Shown here one piece after another: positions 13,376 through 25,080 of a stretch of 64,000 bases of DNA (within the stretch, counting starts at the first letter, position 1; each line of letters begins with the position of its first letter). Source of the stretch: Sinotaia quadrata (lineage: Eukaryota; Mollusca; Gastropoda; Architaenioglossa; Viviparidae); NCBI GenBank assembly GCA_028829895.1, contig CM054179.1:47873891-47937890 (forward strand). The letters are read 5' to 3'. Under the pieces are notes generated by a model. It did not search any database. It saw only the letters and a list, made by a program, of their open reading frames with translations, and was not told the origin of the DNA. A program made the position numbers and the translations under genes.

Positions 13376-15520
13376 CAGTCTCTTGATATATGTATATTAT
13401 TATCTTAAAAGCAAACAGTCCATGGAGACTCATAATGGCAACGAAAACTTATAATTCGTGTCTGAATAGAAAAATTATATATGTTTTAAAATACTAATTA
13501 TAGCAAAGTCTGGTCAGACTCCGTGTCAATCTAAGTGGATATGAGTTTAAACTCATGAACCAGAACCACCATTAAGCACTGTAACTTCTTTTCTTTCCAG
13601 GAATTAGTATCATTATTTGCGCGCCCACGCATCAAGTCTGAGGCTAAGAAGCCATTTAATTTTCCTTGAATAAGCATGTTTATTTACTCTCCTGTGTTTA
13701 TTTCTCAAAGTTGCAAAAGTCAGGGATCCATCACCTCCTTACCATTAGTCAGCTTCGCTTCCAGAGAAATGAAGCGATTCCGAATCTGACAGAATGTTTG
13801 AAGTAAGCACGCGGTTGCAGAATGCTACAGCAAGTATGTCTTTGATTAATAAACATTTCTTTGAAACTGCAGAAATTTATAGCGACGGGTGCAGGCAAAG
13901 TCGAATTTTCTTTGCGTGCAGTGTTTTGTATGCTTTTAGAGTGATTAACATTGATATATTTTATTTTTTGGTTGCTTTTATGCATTGAGCGTAGAGATTA
14001 TATCTCTCTGGTGTCCGCAATGTAAACTTCGAGCTACGGGTTCGATTATGGCAGTTATCAACAAATTCAATTTAATAATGAATATCGGTGACTCTTCTTC
14101 ATTTTTATGGGCAGAAAGCGAAGCGTGGTTCGTCAAATCTATATCTACCAGTTTTCAATTTTCTGACCTTCATTAAATTCCGTCTTTCTTCAAAAAATCT
14201 TTCTGATGCATGTAGTCACTGTGATTGATATGGAAAATGCTTGAACTCTTTGCGTGTTTGACTGACCTTTACCCGAAATTTGCAACCACGTTAAAATCAG
14301 AGAAAACCACATTGACAGAATTTGCGTCAGCAATCTCAGAGTAAGATTTTCTTTCATACCAGTACAAACTAGTTTTGAACGGTTTGAATTATTGCATTCT
14401 AGAATCGAATAATGTGCGTCAGTATTTTTAATTTAATTTTATAATCAATAAAATGTCGTCAGAGCTCTCGAAACGCGGTGATCGAAATTAGGAAAGAACA
14501 ATTTATTAAGCGCACTGACGTGATATTGAGTCTCGAAAGAATTGTTTGTTTAACTTACAAAGTTTACCGCCCTCTGCCCTTTCTCTAAAATTTACAGTTT
14601 GACTAGCACACTTGTGGGAAGTTTAAACCTGAATTTTATTTTAGAAATTTAACTAAGGGGGCGGTACTTTTAACTAATGAAAAAAAAAATCACATTGATT
14701 AGATTTGCATGGATATTTCGGACAAATCGAACAACCATACTAGGCTTGCTATTTGTTTTTTTTTCAAGAGGGATAAACGTATATAGAAATAGAAAAGCTC
14801 ATAGAAATTACCCTATAAGGCTTGTTGTAGGAAGAATCCACGTGGACATTCTGTTCTTCACAAGGAACAACGCATTCTAAGTCACAAATCTTGCTACTCT
14901 TTTGTTCATGTTGGCGGACAGAATGCAAGTTGTTGTTTTTTCATACCAGCACGCTCTTTATGCCAGTTGGCAAAATCCCGGATGAAAACATAAACAAAAG
15001 TTCACGTGTCGATTGTGCTATCTCTCCGTCAGAATTACGAGTTTGAATCGAATTATTTAATCCATTGTATGCAGTCTGTTCTGTCTCCTCTTACAGGGAA
15101 CTTGACGATAAACTTCTTTGTGAAGATAGTGTTCGACGGAGATTTTAAATAATGCAACAAAACCTATTTGGATTTATCAATAAGAAACAGTATTTGGCTT
15201 TTACAATAAACATAGCTGTATCTTTCTTCGGCTCTTGAAAACATAGTTTGACAATTAAATGAAATTCTTCTCTGCGTTTAAGTAAATTTGGAGGGCCTGT
15301 GTGTATGTGCGTGTGTTTGGTATTGTGTGTATTAGAACATACAGTTCGTACCGCACATTAGCACGAATGGTATTTAAATTCGTACTGTAAAGCGAATAAT
15401 ACGAAAATAAACACTTAACACACGAGATGGATAAGTACAGCTATTCCACGGAATACATTTCAAGACGGACCTGGCGCGCAGTTAATTAAGAAAACTCATT
15501 AAACAAGGTCAAGGTAGAAC
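13376..15520. other. Unique sequence, no gene seen
   Basis: Non-repetitive and slightly less AT-rich than its surroundings. Short open frames at 13749-13988 lie opposite each other on both strands without recognisable domains. Their coding status is undecided. Confidence 0.4.
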
Positions 15521-15529
15521 AAAATGGCG

Positions 15530-16610
15530 CTGAGGAGTTTTATTGAAAGATATTACGGTGTGACTCTGACTTATAGAGATAGTTTGTTTCAGGTGACACG
15601 AGAAATAAAAGTTGAACAGATGTCTAGGCATTTATCATGGGTACAATAAAGATGTGAGAATCAGAGGAGCACAGATATCGAGGATAGTGTGATAGTGTGA
15701 TAGTGATAGTGTGATAGTGATAGTGTGATAGTGATAGTGTGCATGTGGGAGAGGTTGGACAGTAACTTTGCCAGTTAATGCTATAGTTATATAGTAGACT
15801 CAGGAGACCTCGTCTTTAATTCTATAGTGAAAAGGAAGTCAATGTACTTGGAAGTTAAGAAGAATAATGTGGCAAGCTATAAGGGCTCTTTGAATGACCC
15901 GAATAAATTTTGCTTTAAACTTTCTGAGGTTTCCTCAGCAGACAGTGCGATGAACAAGATAAAAGAAAATTAAAATCTTGTTCGCACTAATGGATACCTG
16001 AGAGCTTTGTGACGTCCACAGAGACAAAGATATGAACAGAGTTGTTCACACCCACTCTAGATATTCTGCCTTTCTTGTATTCCTGATTCACTAATGCAAT
16101 GTGAGAGTGTCCTGTCAAGTACCCGGATCTCTCAGTGACAGACAACGTACGAATAGCAGTGCTACTAACACTAACTGATTGCGGAAGAGAATGTGTTTGT
16201 GAAGATGACTTTCGTTTGAAAGGATCACTATGGCTTCGGAGTTATGGTTGTTCAGTTTAAACTTGTACGTTTCATCCATGGCGTAACATCAGAAAAGCAC
16301 TTCTCCATTCATTTGATGGCACCATTCATTTCATTTCTTTCAGATGGCCAGACATACAGCAGAGTGTGTGTCGCCAGCATCCAGCCCGTGTGACACTTTA
16401 AGACGACCTATAAGGCTTGAGAGAGTTTTTGTGTAGTCAATGAAAAGAAATGGTCCAGAAACCAAATTTTGTGAGACGCCAAATTTGAAGTGGGCTGGGT
16501 TAGAGTTCTTGCCACTTACGGATAGTATTTGTATTCTGTCAGTCAAGCGTTTCTGGAACTATGGTAGGTCTGAGCCGTATGGTCGGAAGAGATTGATATT
16601 ACCCTCTTTC
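15530..16610 (-). mobile_element. Decayed LINE reverse transcriptase (CR1/jockey-like)
   Basis: Read on the minus strand, this interval carries the conserved blocks of a non-LTR retrotransposon reverse transcriptase in the correct order, spread over all three frames. Near 16560-16530 is FQKRLTDRIQ, corresponding to the WF-SYLTDRTQ block with Trp replaced by a stop. At 16483-16451 is FGVSQNLVSGP in place of FGVPQGSVLGP, followed by FLF-DYTK-LSSLI. Near 16381-16364 is AGDT in place of the catalytic ADDTQ. Then come SDVTPWMK and KLNNHNSEAIVIL (about 16290-16215), SVDVTK at about 16024-16004, VH-stop-LPFHYRIKDE at about 15845-15810 (the HWLP--RI-YK block) and SSDSHIFIVP at about 15675-15645. Many stops and frame changes mean it is dead. 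A short GATAGTGT array interrupts it. The clade is inferred from block wording only. Confidence 0.75.
15684..15742. repeat. GATAGTGT-type short repeat
   Basis: Alternating GATAGTGT and GATAGT units lying inside the LINE remnant, where the coding blocks are interrupted. Confidence 0.9.
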
Positions 16611-16620
16611 AATGCCCATG

Positions 16621-16621
16621 C

Positions 16622-16658
<37 letters not shown>

Positions 16659-16659
16659 T

Positions 16660-16690
<31 letters not shown>
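16621..16690. repeat. (AAT)n then (GAT)n microsatellite
   Basis: About 13 ATA/AAT triplets followed by about 10 GAT triplets. The array adjoins the 5' limit of recognisable LINE sequence, so it may mark the old insertion edge. Confidence 0.95.
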
Positions 16691-16692
<2 letters not shown>

Positions 16693-16744
16693 ATACTTTT
16701 TTGTGGGATTGAATTCTAAGTGCTTACAAACACCGAGCAGCATA

Positions 16745-16875
16745 GCATACAAGAGTGAAGGAAAGGTGAAGACCGTTCGAGAAAAATCTCAATAACCAAG
16801 TCTGGGTTCGATTCTCTGAATGCTTGGCAAGTGCCTTTGCTTCACAGCCACAGAGCTCTTTCAGTAGGATACAAT
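16745..16875 (+). mobile_element. Possible tRNA-derived SINE remnant
   Basis: GGGTTCGATTCTC (about 16804-16816) matches the pol III B-box consensus of tRNA-derived SINEs. It is followed by CTTGGCAAGTGCCTTTG and CACAGCC, which resembles the cttgggcaagt-type block found downstream of the tRNA head in several SINE families. No convincing A box is visible, so this is a degenerate piece at best. Confidence 0.3.
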
Positions 16876-16954
16876 ATGTACACAGTCTCTGGAAAATGAC
16901 AGAGAGCAAGGTCAACATACGCACATTGTGAGCATTACTATAAAGTAGACTTAA

Positions 16955-17150
16955 TTAAGGCTCAATATCAATACAGGATGTTTCATTAAGAGTATAATTA
17001 AATACCAACACAGGATGTTTCATTAAGAGTATAATTAAATACCAATACAGGATGTTTCATTAAGAGTATAATTAAATACCAATACAGGATGTTTCATTAA
17101 GAGTATAATCAAATACCAACACAGGATGTTTCATTAAGAGTATAATCAAA
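16955..17150. repeat. 37-bp minisatellite, five units
   Basis: The unit contains CAGGATGTTTCATTAAGAG and TATAATTAAATACCAA, with a 37-bp period measured between AGGATG positions 16975 and 17012. Units are nearly identical. Confidence 0.95.
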
Positions 17151-19320
17151 ATAAATTACTTGCCAAACAATTCGTACGTAACTGGAAGGTATTTTTTTTC
17201 ACCATTAATATGCATAATCGATGATTAAACCTTTCTATCATAGTATGAGAATATATTTTAAAAAATTCCTTATGAATGTAGTGATTACGGCGATGTATCT
17301 TAGATCATCGTCTCTTTAATGAAATTTTATTCCAGAATAAGTTAGTCAGGAATGCTGAAGATATAATATTTTTAATTTGACATTGCTGTAAACCAGAAGG
17401 GTGGTTTCTTACAGCACACTGTCATTCAGAAAGAAAAAAGTTTCAAATTCTCTCTATAATGACGTATCGTGTACGGTGTTTGGTAGACAGTAGACGAAGT
17501 TAATTTCAATCTGTGACAGAGATCACTGGGATTGTTGGAGGAGAAAATTGACACTCATATGAACTTAGACACTATACTTTACAAAAACTGATGCACATTT
17601 GACGTGTAGACTCTATACTTTGAAACTATTGAATATGTATATAACGCGTTGACATTAAACTCTGAAACAACACTCATTGTACTTTGAAATACCTGACACT
17701 TAACAAAGTTGTTATTTTACTTGTCTGCTCACAAACGTAAGCTTTGATTCTGTTCTCATCAACTCAGACACCGTCCTCATCCAGAAGTGGATATTTCACA
17801 ACACCCAGCGAGATAACTATCCCTCTACCTACTGATGTAATTATCCATTACAGAATGGAGAACACCATGCATTATAACTATTGTATTACACAGAGGTACA
17901 ATGAACAGCTATATCGCTGCACAGTAATTTTATCAAACCTCCATGCAATAAAATATAAGGCGTGGTTATATTGCCACATATATTTTTTATACCCCAAGGA
18001 AATCTGTCTGTTCCTGAAATTCAGGTCGATTAATCACTTGTCAGATCGTTAATTATAGGCAACTTAACGCTCCACAGACTTAGTTCAGAACTATCAAAGG
18101 TGTACACCGAGAAACAACCGACCTAGATTTCCAGGCTTACTTGTGTCAAAACGTCCTCTCATTACCACGATAAAATGCTTTCAGACAGTTTTGACATTTT
18201 ACTGTTTTCATGATGACGTTGGGAGTCACGCACCTGTCATGCAGATTACGGCACTGTTTCGCCACTGCAGACGTCATTGATTATTTAATATTCATTGTCA
18301 CAATATACTCAAGCTCACTTTATCCCTGGAATCCGCAAACAGGAAAAAATATATTTTCTCTATCATACAAAAGCTGTCGCAATTTATGTCTGTTTAAGAT
18401 TGTATCTTTGGACATGAAGGATTAATTTTGACACGCAAATATAATAGTTTATTCCTGTTTCTAATGTTAAAGGTCTTTGACAGATGATAGTGTTTAGAAT
18501 GTGATAATGGAAGACGATGAGTGGAGAAGGTTCGTGGAGGACAGTTATTGTCATGCATGGAATTCGAATTATATGAGTACTTTACGTTTTTAATTCTTTA
18601 CTTTGGTTTAAGTTACTGTAACCATTCCTCTGCCCACCCATCCATCTATTTATCTAATTAGCTGAGTTTGCCAGTTCACTCATCTTTTATTTCGTCTACA
18701 GATAGCTTGCTGTTTTCCCAAAGACTGTCACTTTGTTGCAACAAGCCATCTGTCAGTCAGAGGGCCTTAGTTCCATTTCGCCGTCGAACTTAAAATTTAA
18801 CTTTATACTGTCTCCATCTTGGGATTGTAGAATGAAAAGCTTATACGGTACAATAGGCATTAAGAAAGAGCAAAGCACTCGGGTGTTTATCTATAATAAA
18901 GAATTGTCGCCTGATCTGAAGGAGTTGTACTTTTTCTGCCTGTTTTTTAGCTTGCAGACTAACAAGAGATGTTTTTCTTTTATATACATTACTGGTAACT
19001 GTAATGATAGTTATTACTTATTGTGGATTTAAATTAAAATGGGATTTAGAAAACTCGAAGACAAATCTGTTATTAATTTGCAATTATATTTGCTTTCTGT
19101 TCACAATCATTTTTGTTCTTTCTCTTCATTAATGCAATCCATACACCCGCACCCATAATGTTTCCAGCATGGCTTAACAAGAAAATCCTTTGTAAAATAA
19201 ATGAATATTTAGTTAAGTACATACGTTTTAGTGTTTCTGTGTGCGTGCGAGTGTTTCAATTTGCACGGAGTTAGAACACGATAGTAATGCAGCCACATGC
19301 ATACACAGAAACACACAAAG
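17151..19320. other. AT-rich interval, no gene seen
   Basis: No repeat array, RNA gene or mobile element recognised. Open frames at 17744-18052 and 18733-19032 are about 100 codons, plausible by chance at this length, and show no domain that I recognise. Confidence 0.4.
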
Positions 19321-19324
19321 CCTC

Positions 19325-19795
19325 CCCCAACATTCATACAGAGAACTACCAATACACGTTTACATACAGAGAATTACCAATACACGTTTACATACAGAGA
19401 ATTACCAATACACGTTTACATACAGAGAATTACCAATACACGTTTACATGCAGAGAATTACCAATACACGTTTACATACAGAGAATTACCAATCCACGTT
19501 TACATACAGAGAATTAATTACCAATACACGTTTACATACAGAGAATTACCAATACACGTTTACATACAGAGAACTACCAATACACGTTTACATACAGAGA
19601 ATTACCAATACACGTTTACATACAGAGAATTACCAATACACGTTTACATACAGAGAATTACCAATACACGTTTACATACAGAGAATTACCAATCCACGTT
19701 TACATACAGAGAATTACCAATACACGTTTACATACAGAGAACTACCCAAATACACGTTTACATACAGAGAACTACCAATACACGTTTACATACAA
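19325..19795. repeat. 28-bp minisatellite, about 17 units
   Basis: The unit is ACATACAGAGAATTACC followed by AATACACGTTT, with a 28-bp period (for example 19383 to 19411). A few units carry ACTACC, a TTAATTACC insertion or an extra CAA. The open frames across it (YTFTYRELPIH-type) are artefacts of a stop-free unit. Confidence 0.96.
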
Positions 19796-19799
19796 AAAT

Positions 19800-20165
19800 C
19801 CATGACCAGTAGAGTAACCACTACAATATTTAAAAATAATAATATTTTGCTCGAGAATTAGAGAGATTATAGTAAAATAAATAATTTACAGTTACGGATA
19901 TTAAAGGAAGAATCAGTGTATCGGGACAATCATATTTACTTCCCGTTGTAGCTTATGCTTATGTGTGAAAGAAAGAAAAGTTAAATGAACAATGCTGTGA
20001 CATACGTTATCTTTTCAACGAAGACATTTAAGAAAAAAAACATTTAAAAACTTTTACAACGAAATCCAAACAAACACAAGAAGCACCGCACCAATAAATA
20101 AACATGAACAAGAAATCCAGAATTTTACAAATGGATTTTGTAGACTCCATATATATTTATAATAC
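19800..20165. other. Unique AT-rich sequence, nothing seen
   Basis: No feature recognised between the 28-bp array and the (AC)n tract. Confidence 0.5.
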
Positions 20166-20167
20166 AT

Positions 20168-20253
<86 letters not shown>
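20168..20253. repeat. (AC)n microsatellite
   Basis: About 43 uninterrupted AC dinucleotides. Confidence 0.97.
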
Positions 20254-20255
<2 letters not shown>

Positions 20256-20467
20256 ATATAGTTTAATACGAACTAGTCATATAGACTTATGCGTGTATTG
20301 ATAAACAACACATGGGCACTTGTACAGTCACAGTACTGAGACAGTTATTAATTGTACGTATGTCTTATTACCTATTATTTTATTTTAAGTAACGTTGTCA
20401 CATGACATATGCAGGTGGTTATTGGTGTTTGCACACTGCATGCAATGTTATATATTCTTATGTAAAA

Positions 20468-20645
20468 GTGCATATTCCTATGACATATTACACATTTCTA
20501 TTGCATATTTATACTTTTTGTATGACATTACATCTTCATTTGTTTCTATGACATATTACACGTTTCTATTGCATAGTTATACTTTTTGTATGATATTACA
20601 TCTTCATTTGTTTCTATGACATATTACAAGTTTCTATGACAAATT
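20468..20645. repeat. Degenerate repeat of about 68 bp, 2.5 units
   Basis: CTATGACATATTACAC, TTTCTATTGCATA and TTATACTTTTTGTATGA recur in the same order twice, then partly a third time. Confidence 0.85.
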
Positions 20646-21500
20646 GTACATACACTTGCTATTTAGTTGTGCACGTTCCATAGTATGTAAATCCCGACAT
20701 ATTAAGTAATACACTGTAACATTTCCCATTTTTTTACCCTCCAGCAAACGTGTCTAATATTATAAAGTGGAAAGGTAGACATTATTTAAAAAAAAATATA
20801 AATCCAATATCTTAACGCTATTTTCTAGCTAAGTATAATGTTAACTTAATTTTCTAGTCTGTTAAAGTTTTATGTCCTTACTTCAAACCTTATTTCAGTT
20901 TCATGTTATTTTCTAACCTAATAACACTTTTACGTCATTAACTAGCCCAGAAGCTGTTTACGACCAACTTCAGCTGGCAAAAATCAACAGTTACATGCAC
21001 CGTGATGCCAAAACAGATGGTGATGTACACGGCAGAAATCCAAGATAGATCAGAAGAGAAAAAGTAAAGGATATTTAAGGTTGACCAAGAGAATAAATAT
21101 CCAGAACTAAATTTAAGAGAAAAAATACAGACCTATAAACTAGTGTAAAATATAGGTTAACTAAGCAAGATAGTTCAAGAGTTAAAATAATTGAGAGAGC
21201 AGAGGAGAGAAAGATAGAGAGAGAGAGACTAGCAATAAAGAAAGGAAAGGTGGAAAGATAAAACAATGATAAATTAATTTATTAGTTAATGACTAATATT
21301 GTCTATTAATGGAAATATTTAAATATCAGAGCAAATAATTCTTTTTCCATTTATGGCTTGTCAGTTTATATTTCACAGATCTATAATGTGATTACACAGA
21401 CAAGTTACTGTTACAGGAATAATGAGATTAACCGTTCACCATACATTGCCTGAATCTTCACTTCAGTGATACTGTCTTAAATATGTACACCACAATAGAG
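20646..21500. other. Unique sequence, nothing seen
   Basis: AT-rich with a GA-rich patch near 21180-21260. No feature recognised. Confidence 0.45.
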
Positions 21501-21504
21501 CACT

Positions 21505-21665
21505 ATGTAATGTTAAATTTAATACTTAAACATCATACGTCATTAAACACTACGGTAATATTCAAATTTATTACTTAAGCATCATACGCCATTACACACT
21601 ACAGCACTGTGTAATATTCAGATTTAGTATTTAACATCATACATCATTAAACACTACAGCGCTAT
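21505..21665. repeat. Degenerate three-copy repeat
   Basis: CATCATACGTCATTAAACACTAC and its variants recur three times, linked by TAATATTCAAATTTA-like spacers. Confidence 0.75.
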
Positions 21666-21693
21666 TCAGATCTGAATAATTTGTAAGCATGAG

Positions 21694-22060
21694 TTGGTAC
21701 TTTTCAATAAAGGACACCTTTCAGTGCAATCGGGAAGCCGGCAAAAGCATTCGCCAGACTATGTTCGCCTACAACTTGTTTTAAAATCCTTAACAGAGCC
21801 TCAGCAGAAACCAAATTTAACTCCTGTCACCACTGAAAAGAAGAGTTACACACCAGACTTCTGCACTTCCAAGCCGCGCATGCATTCGTACGACTGCAGC
21901 ACGTGTGCACGCACGCTCATGCCAATGCGCACAACCACTCGCAGCACGCGCTGGGTAGAGAGACCGGTGGAATGCACGAGCAAGCTTGGAAACGGTCAGC
22001 CGATCGTGTGCCTCGTCAATTATTCTGTTTCCCTAAACCATCAGCGCTTGCCCCTGCAAC
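21694..22060 (+). other. GC/CpG-enriched open segment, possible exon
   Basis: A plus-strand frame runs from 21694 through this non-repetitive part before entering the neighbouring array. The stretch at 21870-22020 is rich in CpG (CCGCGCATGCATTCG, GCACGCTC, CAGCACGCGCTGG) unlike the AT-rich flanks. Composition is mixed (SYTPDFCTSKPRMHSYDCST), but no domain is recognised, the start is TTG- or GTG-like, and the frame ends in repeat-derived residues. It could be an exon, a CpG-rich regulatory patch or chance. Confidence 0.2.
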
Positions 22061-22064
22061 ATTA

Positions 22065-22640
22065 TGAACTTCTCTTTCTTTCCTTTGTAGCACTACGAAC
22101 ATCTTTTTCTTTCCTTTGTAACACCGTAAACATCTTTTTCTTTCCTTTGTAACACCGTAAACATCTTTTTCTTTCCTTTGTAACACCGTAAACATCTTTT
22201 TCTCTCCTTTGTAACGCCGTAAACCTTTCGTCTCTTTCCTCTTTAACACTGCGAACATTTCTTCCCTTTCTCTTAACACCACAAACATCTCGTCTCTTTT
22301 GTGTTTAACACTGCGAACATTTTTTCCTTTCCTCTTAACACCGCAAACATCTCGTCTCTTTCCTGTTTAACACTACAAACATTTCTTTCTTTTCTCTTAA
22401 CACCACAATAATTTCTCCTTTTTCCTGTTTAACACTATGAACATTTCTTCCTTTTCTCTTAACACCACAAACATCTCGTCTCTTTCCTCTTTAACACCAA
22501 GAGCATTTCTACTTTTTACTCTTAACACCACAAACATATTTTTCTGTCAACACCACAAGCATGTTTTCTTTTACTCTTTATACCGCAAACATATCTCTCT
22601 TTCTTCTTTAGCACTAATGAGCATCAGTTTTCTTCCTTTT
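22065..22640. repeat. CT-rich minisatellite, 31- to 45-bp units
   Basis: TAACACCGTAAACATC followed by TTTTTCTTTCCTTTG repeats with near-identity at 22100-22230. To the right it degenerates into TTAACACCACAAACATCTCG and TTTAACACTGCGAACATTTC alternations. The strand is strongly pyrimidine-biased on plus. Confidence 0.9.
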
Positions 22641-22897
22641 GGGGAGCAGTATATCTAGAAAACAATAGGGGAGATTAATAAGGTTGGTACAATTAAAGAC
22701 TCGTGACATTAACCTCATGTGTTGACGCTGACTCTTGGATTAATCAGCTTGCACAGTTATTGAGAGACGAATACACCTTAGTCTCTTTCCCTAAATAGCA
22801 CATTTTTGAGTCTCCTCCCTTGTCCAGGTGTGATAAACTCCAATAATTAAAGATAAGGCAGTTTACCTATGCATTACAGTACTCCTACTCTCCATTG

Positions 22898-23086
22898 CAG
22901 TTACAATTAACACAATGAATAAGAAATAATAAAAGTTATTGTAAATGTACTGTTATAAGCAGTTACAATTAACACAATGAATAAGAAATAATAAAAGTTA
23001 TTTTAAATGTACTGTTATAAGCAGTTACAATTAACACAATGAATAAGAAATAATAAAAGTTATTGTAAATGTACTGTTATAAGCAG
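22898..23086. repeat. 62-bp tandem repeat, three units
   Basis: TTACAATTAACACAATG starts at 22901, 22963 and 23025. The units differ by about one base, so the expansion is recent. Confidence 0.96.
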
Positions 23087-23645
23087 CCTGATTAAAGACT
23101 TGTTTGCATCAGCACTATTACAGCAACAGTAAATTACAATTAACGAATGAGTAGGATAAATATTATGCATACGCTCAAACTGTGTAAATTGATTCGGTCC
23201 ATTAGTCATTTCTGCTAAAGAAATTAATCTACACTGGATATTTTACTATTTTCCACTATTATGCTAGTTTATTAACATACCAGTGTTCACGTATTTCTCA
23301 GCCAGTTCCGATTAAACTGTATTTAAATTTTCCCCATGTTGTCTCATTTAATCCAGTGTGCATAATCACGTGGTCCCTGGAATAAGGCGTGACCTGATCG
23401 AGACAAAGTAGGGTCTGCTTTCACGTTTTCTCTACTCGGGGCAAAGTATTGAATAAGTTTGCTACAGTTTTTGTTGTGTGTACCTCTGAGTCTTGTTGTC
23501 ATCTGTAACGTTTGAACTCCTTGATCCCTCAAATACAGGATTCTTTCCTCCTTGAATGTTGCAACCTCAGATTCAGTATGATTGCAATCCTTGACTGGAG
23601 TATAACTGTGATCCCCATAGCTCATGTTTTCATAAAGCAAGATCG
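23087..23645. other. Unique sequence, no gene called
   Basis: A minus-strand open frame at 23344-23640 (98 codons, mixed composition, with KEERILYLRDQGVQTLQ) is not low-complexity. I recognise no family, and opposite-strand frames overlap it, so I leave it uncalled. Confidence 0.4.
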
Positions 23646-23649
23646 CTGC

Positions 23650-24012
23650 TTAGAATCAATGAATGAAATACTCACTTATTCTCTTCTCTATAAAACTCCT
23701 GTCTAATAAGGCAAACTATATATACTTTGAATGGAATATTCACATTTCATTCTCTATAAATCTCCTGTTTAATAAAGCAAACTATATATACTTTGAATGG
23801 AATACTCACTTATTCCATTCTCTATGCAAAAATCCTGTTTTAATAAAACAAGGTCTTTGATTCTGACCGAAATACTCACTTATTCTGTTCTCTAAAGAAA
23901 ACTGTTTGAATAAAACAAAGTCTATGTTTAGACTCTATGAATGAAATAGTCATGTATTGTATTCTCTATAAAACTCCTGTTTGAATAAAACAAGGTGTAT
24001 GCTTTGACTCTC
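23650..24012. repeat. Degenerate repeat of about 68-80 bp, five units
   Basis: ATACTCACTTATTC, TTCTCTATAAAACTCCTG and TAATAAAGCAAACTATATA recur in order with substitutions and small indels. It is older than the 62-bp array next to it. Confidence 0.85.
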
Positions 24013-24399
24013 TGAATGAAACAAATTTTCTACCGACTTTAAAGACTCAATATCCTTCCAGGAGTAAGCGGAAAGAGAAACATAATTATGTTTGTATTCA
24101 TTCATGATTTTTCCAGAGCAAACTATCATAATAGGTTTCAGTAGGTGCAATAAAATAATTATTTTTACTATTATAATAGTAAAAGTGAATCCTTTAATCC
24201 CAAGCTTGAGTAAGAGACATACTTACTTCACTGAATAAGGAGGCTCGATTCAAATGATTCCCCCCCCTCCCCATGTCAAAAACACTTTACTTTAAAATAC
24301 AATGCACTATTAGTTGATAGTTCACGACATAAGAAGAATATTAGTGACAGTTTTTACGTCATTCTATAGCGTAGAAACAGATTTACGTCACATTGCAAG

Positions 24400-24690
24400 C
24401 CTAATAACAGTTCTTTTTTTTTATTTTTTTATTTTTAGGATTTAGCATAGCAACAATTTTAAAAAATAATTTTTCATTGTAGTAACAATTTTGCACCGCA
24501 CTTAAGCCTAACAAGTCTGTCTGTAACCCTTTAATATAATTGTCTATTGTATACATATATTTGCATAATATTTTTTAAAGTTTAGTAAGTCAATATGTAA
24601 CCTTTTATCCATTGTCTATTGTAGTAACATTTTTACACCATATTTTAAGTCTAGTAAGTCAATATGTAACTCTTTTACAGTAAAAGAGTG
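24400..24690. repeat. Old degenerate tandem repeat
   Basis: GTAGTAACATTTTTACACC-, TAAGTCTAGTAAGTCAATATG- and TAACCTTTT-like segments recur three or four times at roughly 70-bp intervals with considerable divergence. Confidence 0.65.
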
Positions 24691-24982
24691 CAAGGGACAA
24701 ATACTGTACATCTGCTTTAGATTCTGACATTTGAAAATCATGAAAATGTCCGTACTCTTGCTTGTTACTGTATGCACGCATATTAATTTATTAACTTATT
24801 TACACGTTTCGCTTATTGCACTGTTAATAGTGTTATAATTCACTAAATTCTTGATAAGATGTACTTTAAATATTACTGGGGGAAATACCACCCCTCCCAC
24901 TCACACCAAAGGAAAACAATTAATTATAGGCAGCAAACAGAATTATTAAAATATTACATTTGGCTCCAAAAGATTCTTTTTC

Positions 24983-25076
24983 AATCAATCAATCAATCGA
25001 TCTATCGATCCATCCATCCAAGCAACCAACCAGTCAGTCAATCAACCTACCTACCTTCTTACCTATCTATCTGTCT
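24983..25076. repeat. Degenerate (ATCA)/(ATCC)/(ACCT) tetranucleotides
   Basis: A mixed tetranucleotide stretch: AATCAATCAATC, ATCCATCCATCC, CAGTCAGTCAATC and CTACCTACC. It appears to be a decaying array. Confidence 0.9.
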
Positions 25077-25080
25077 AGTT

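Noticed and set aside
14020..14060. GGGTTCGATTATG as a tRNA T-arm
   Set aside because: No matching acceptor, D or anticodon arms could be drawn around it.
19241..19861. 206-codon frame rich in YTFTYRELPIH
   Set aside because: Three overlapping frames of the same 28-bp array; artefact.
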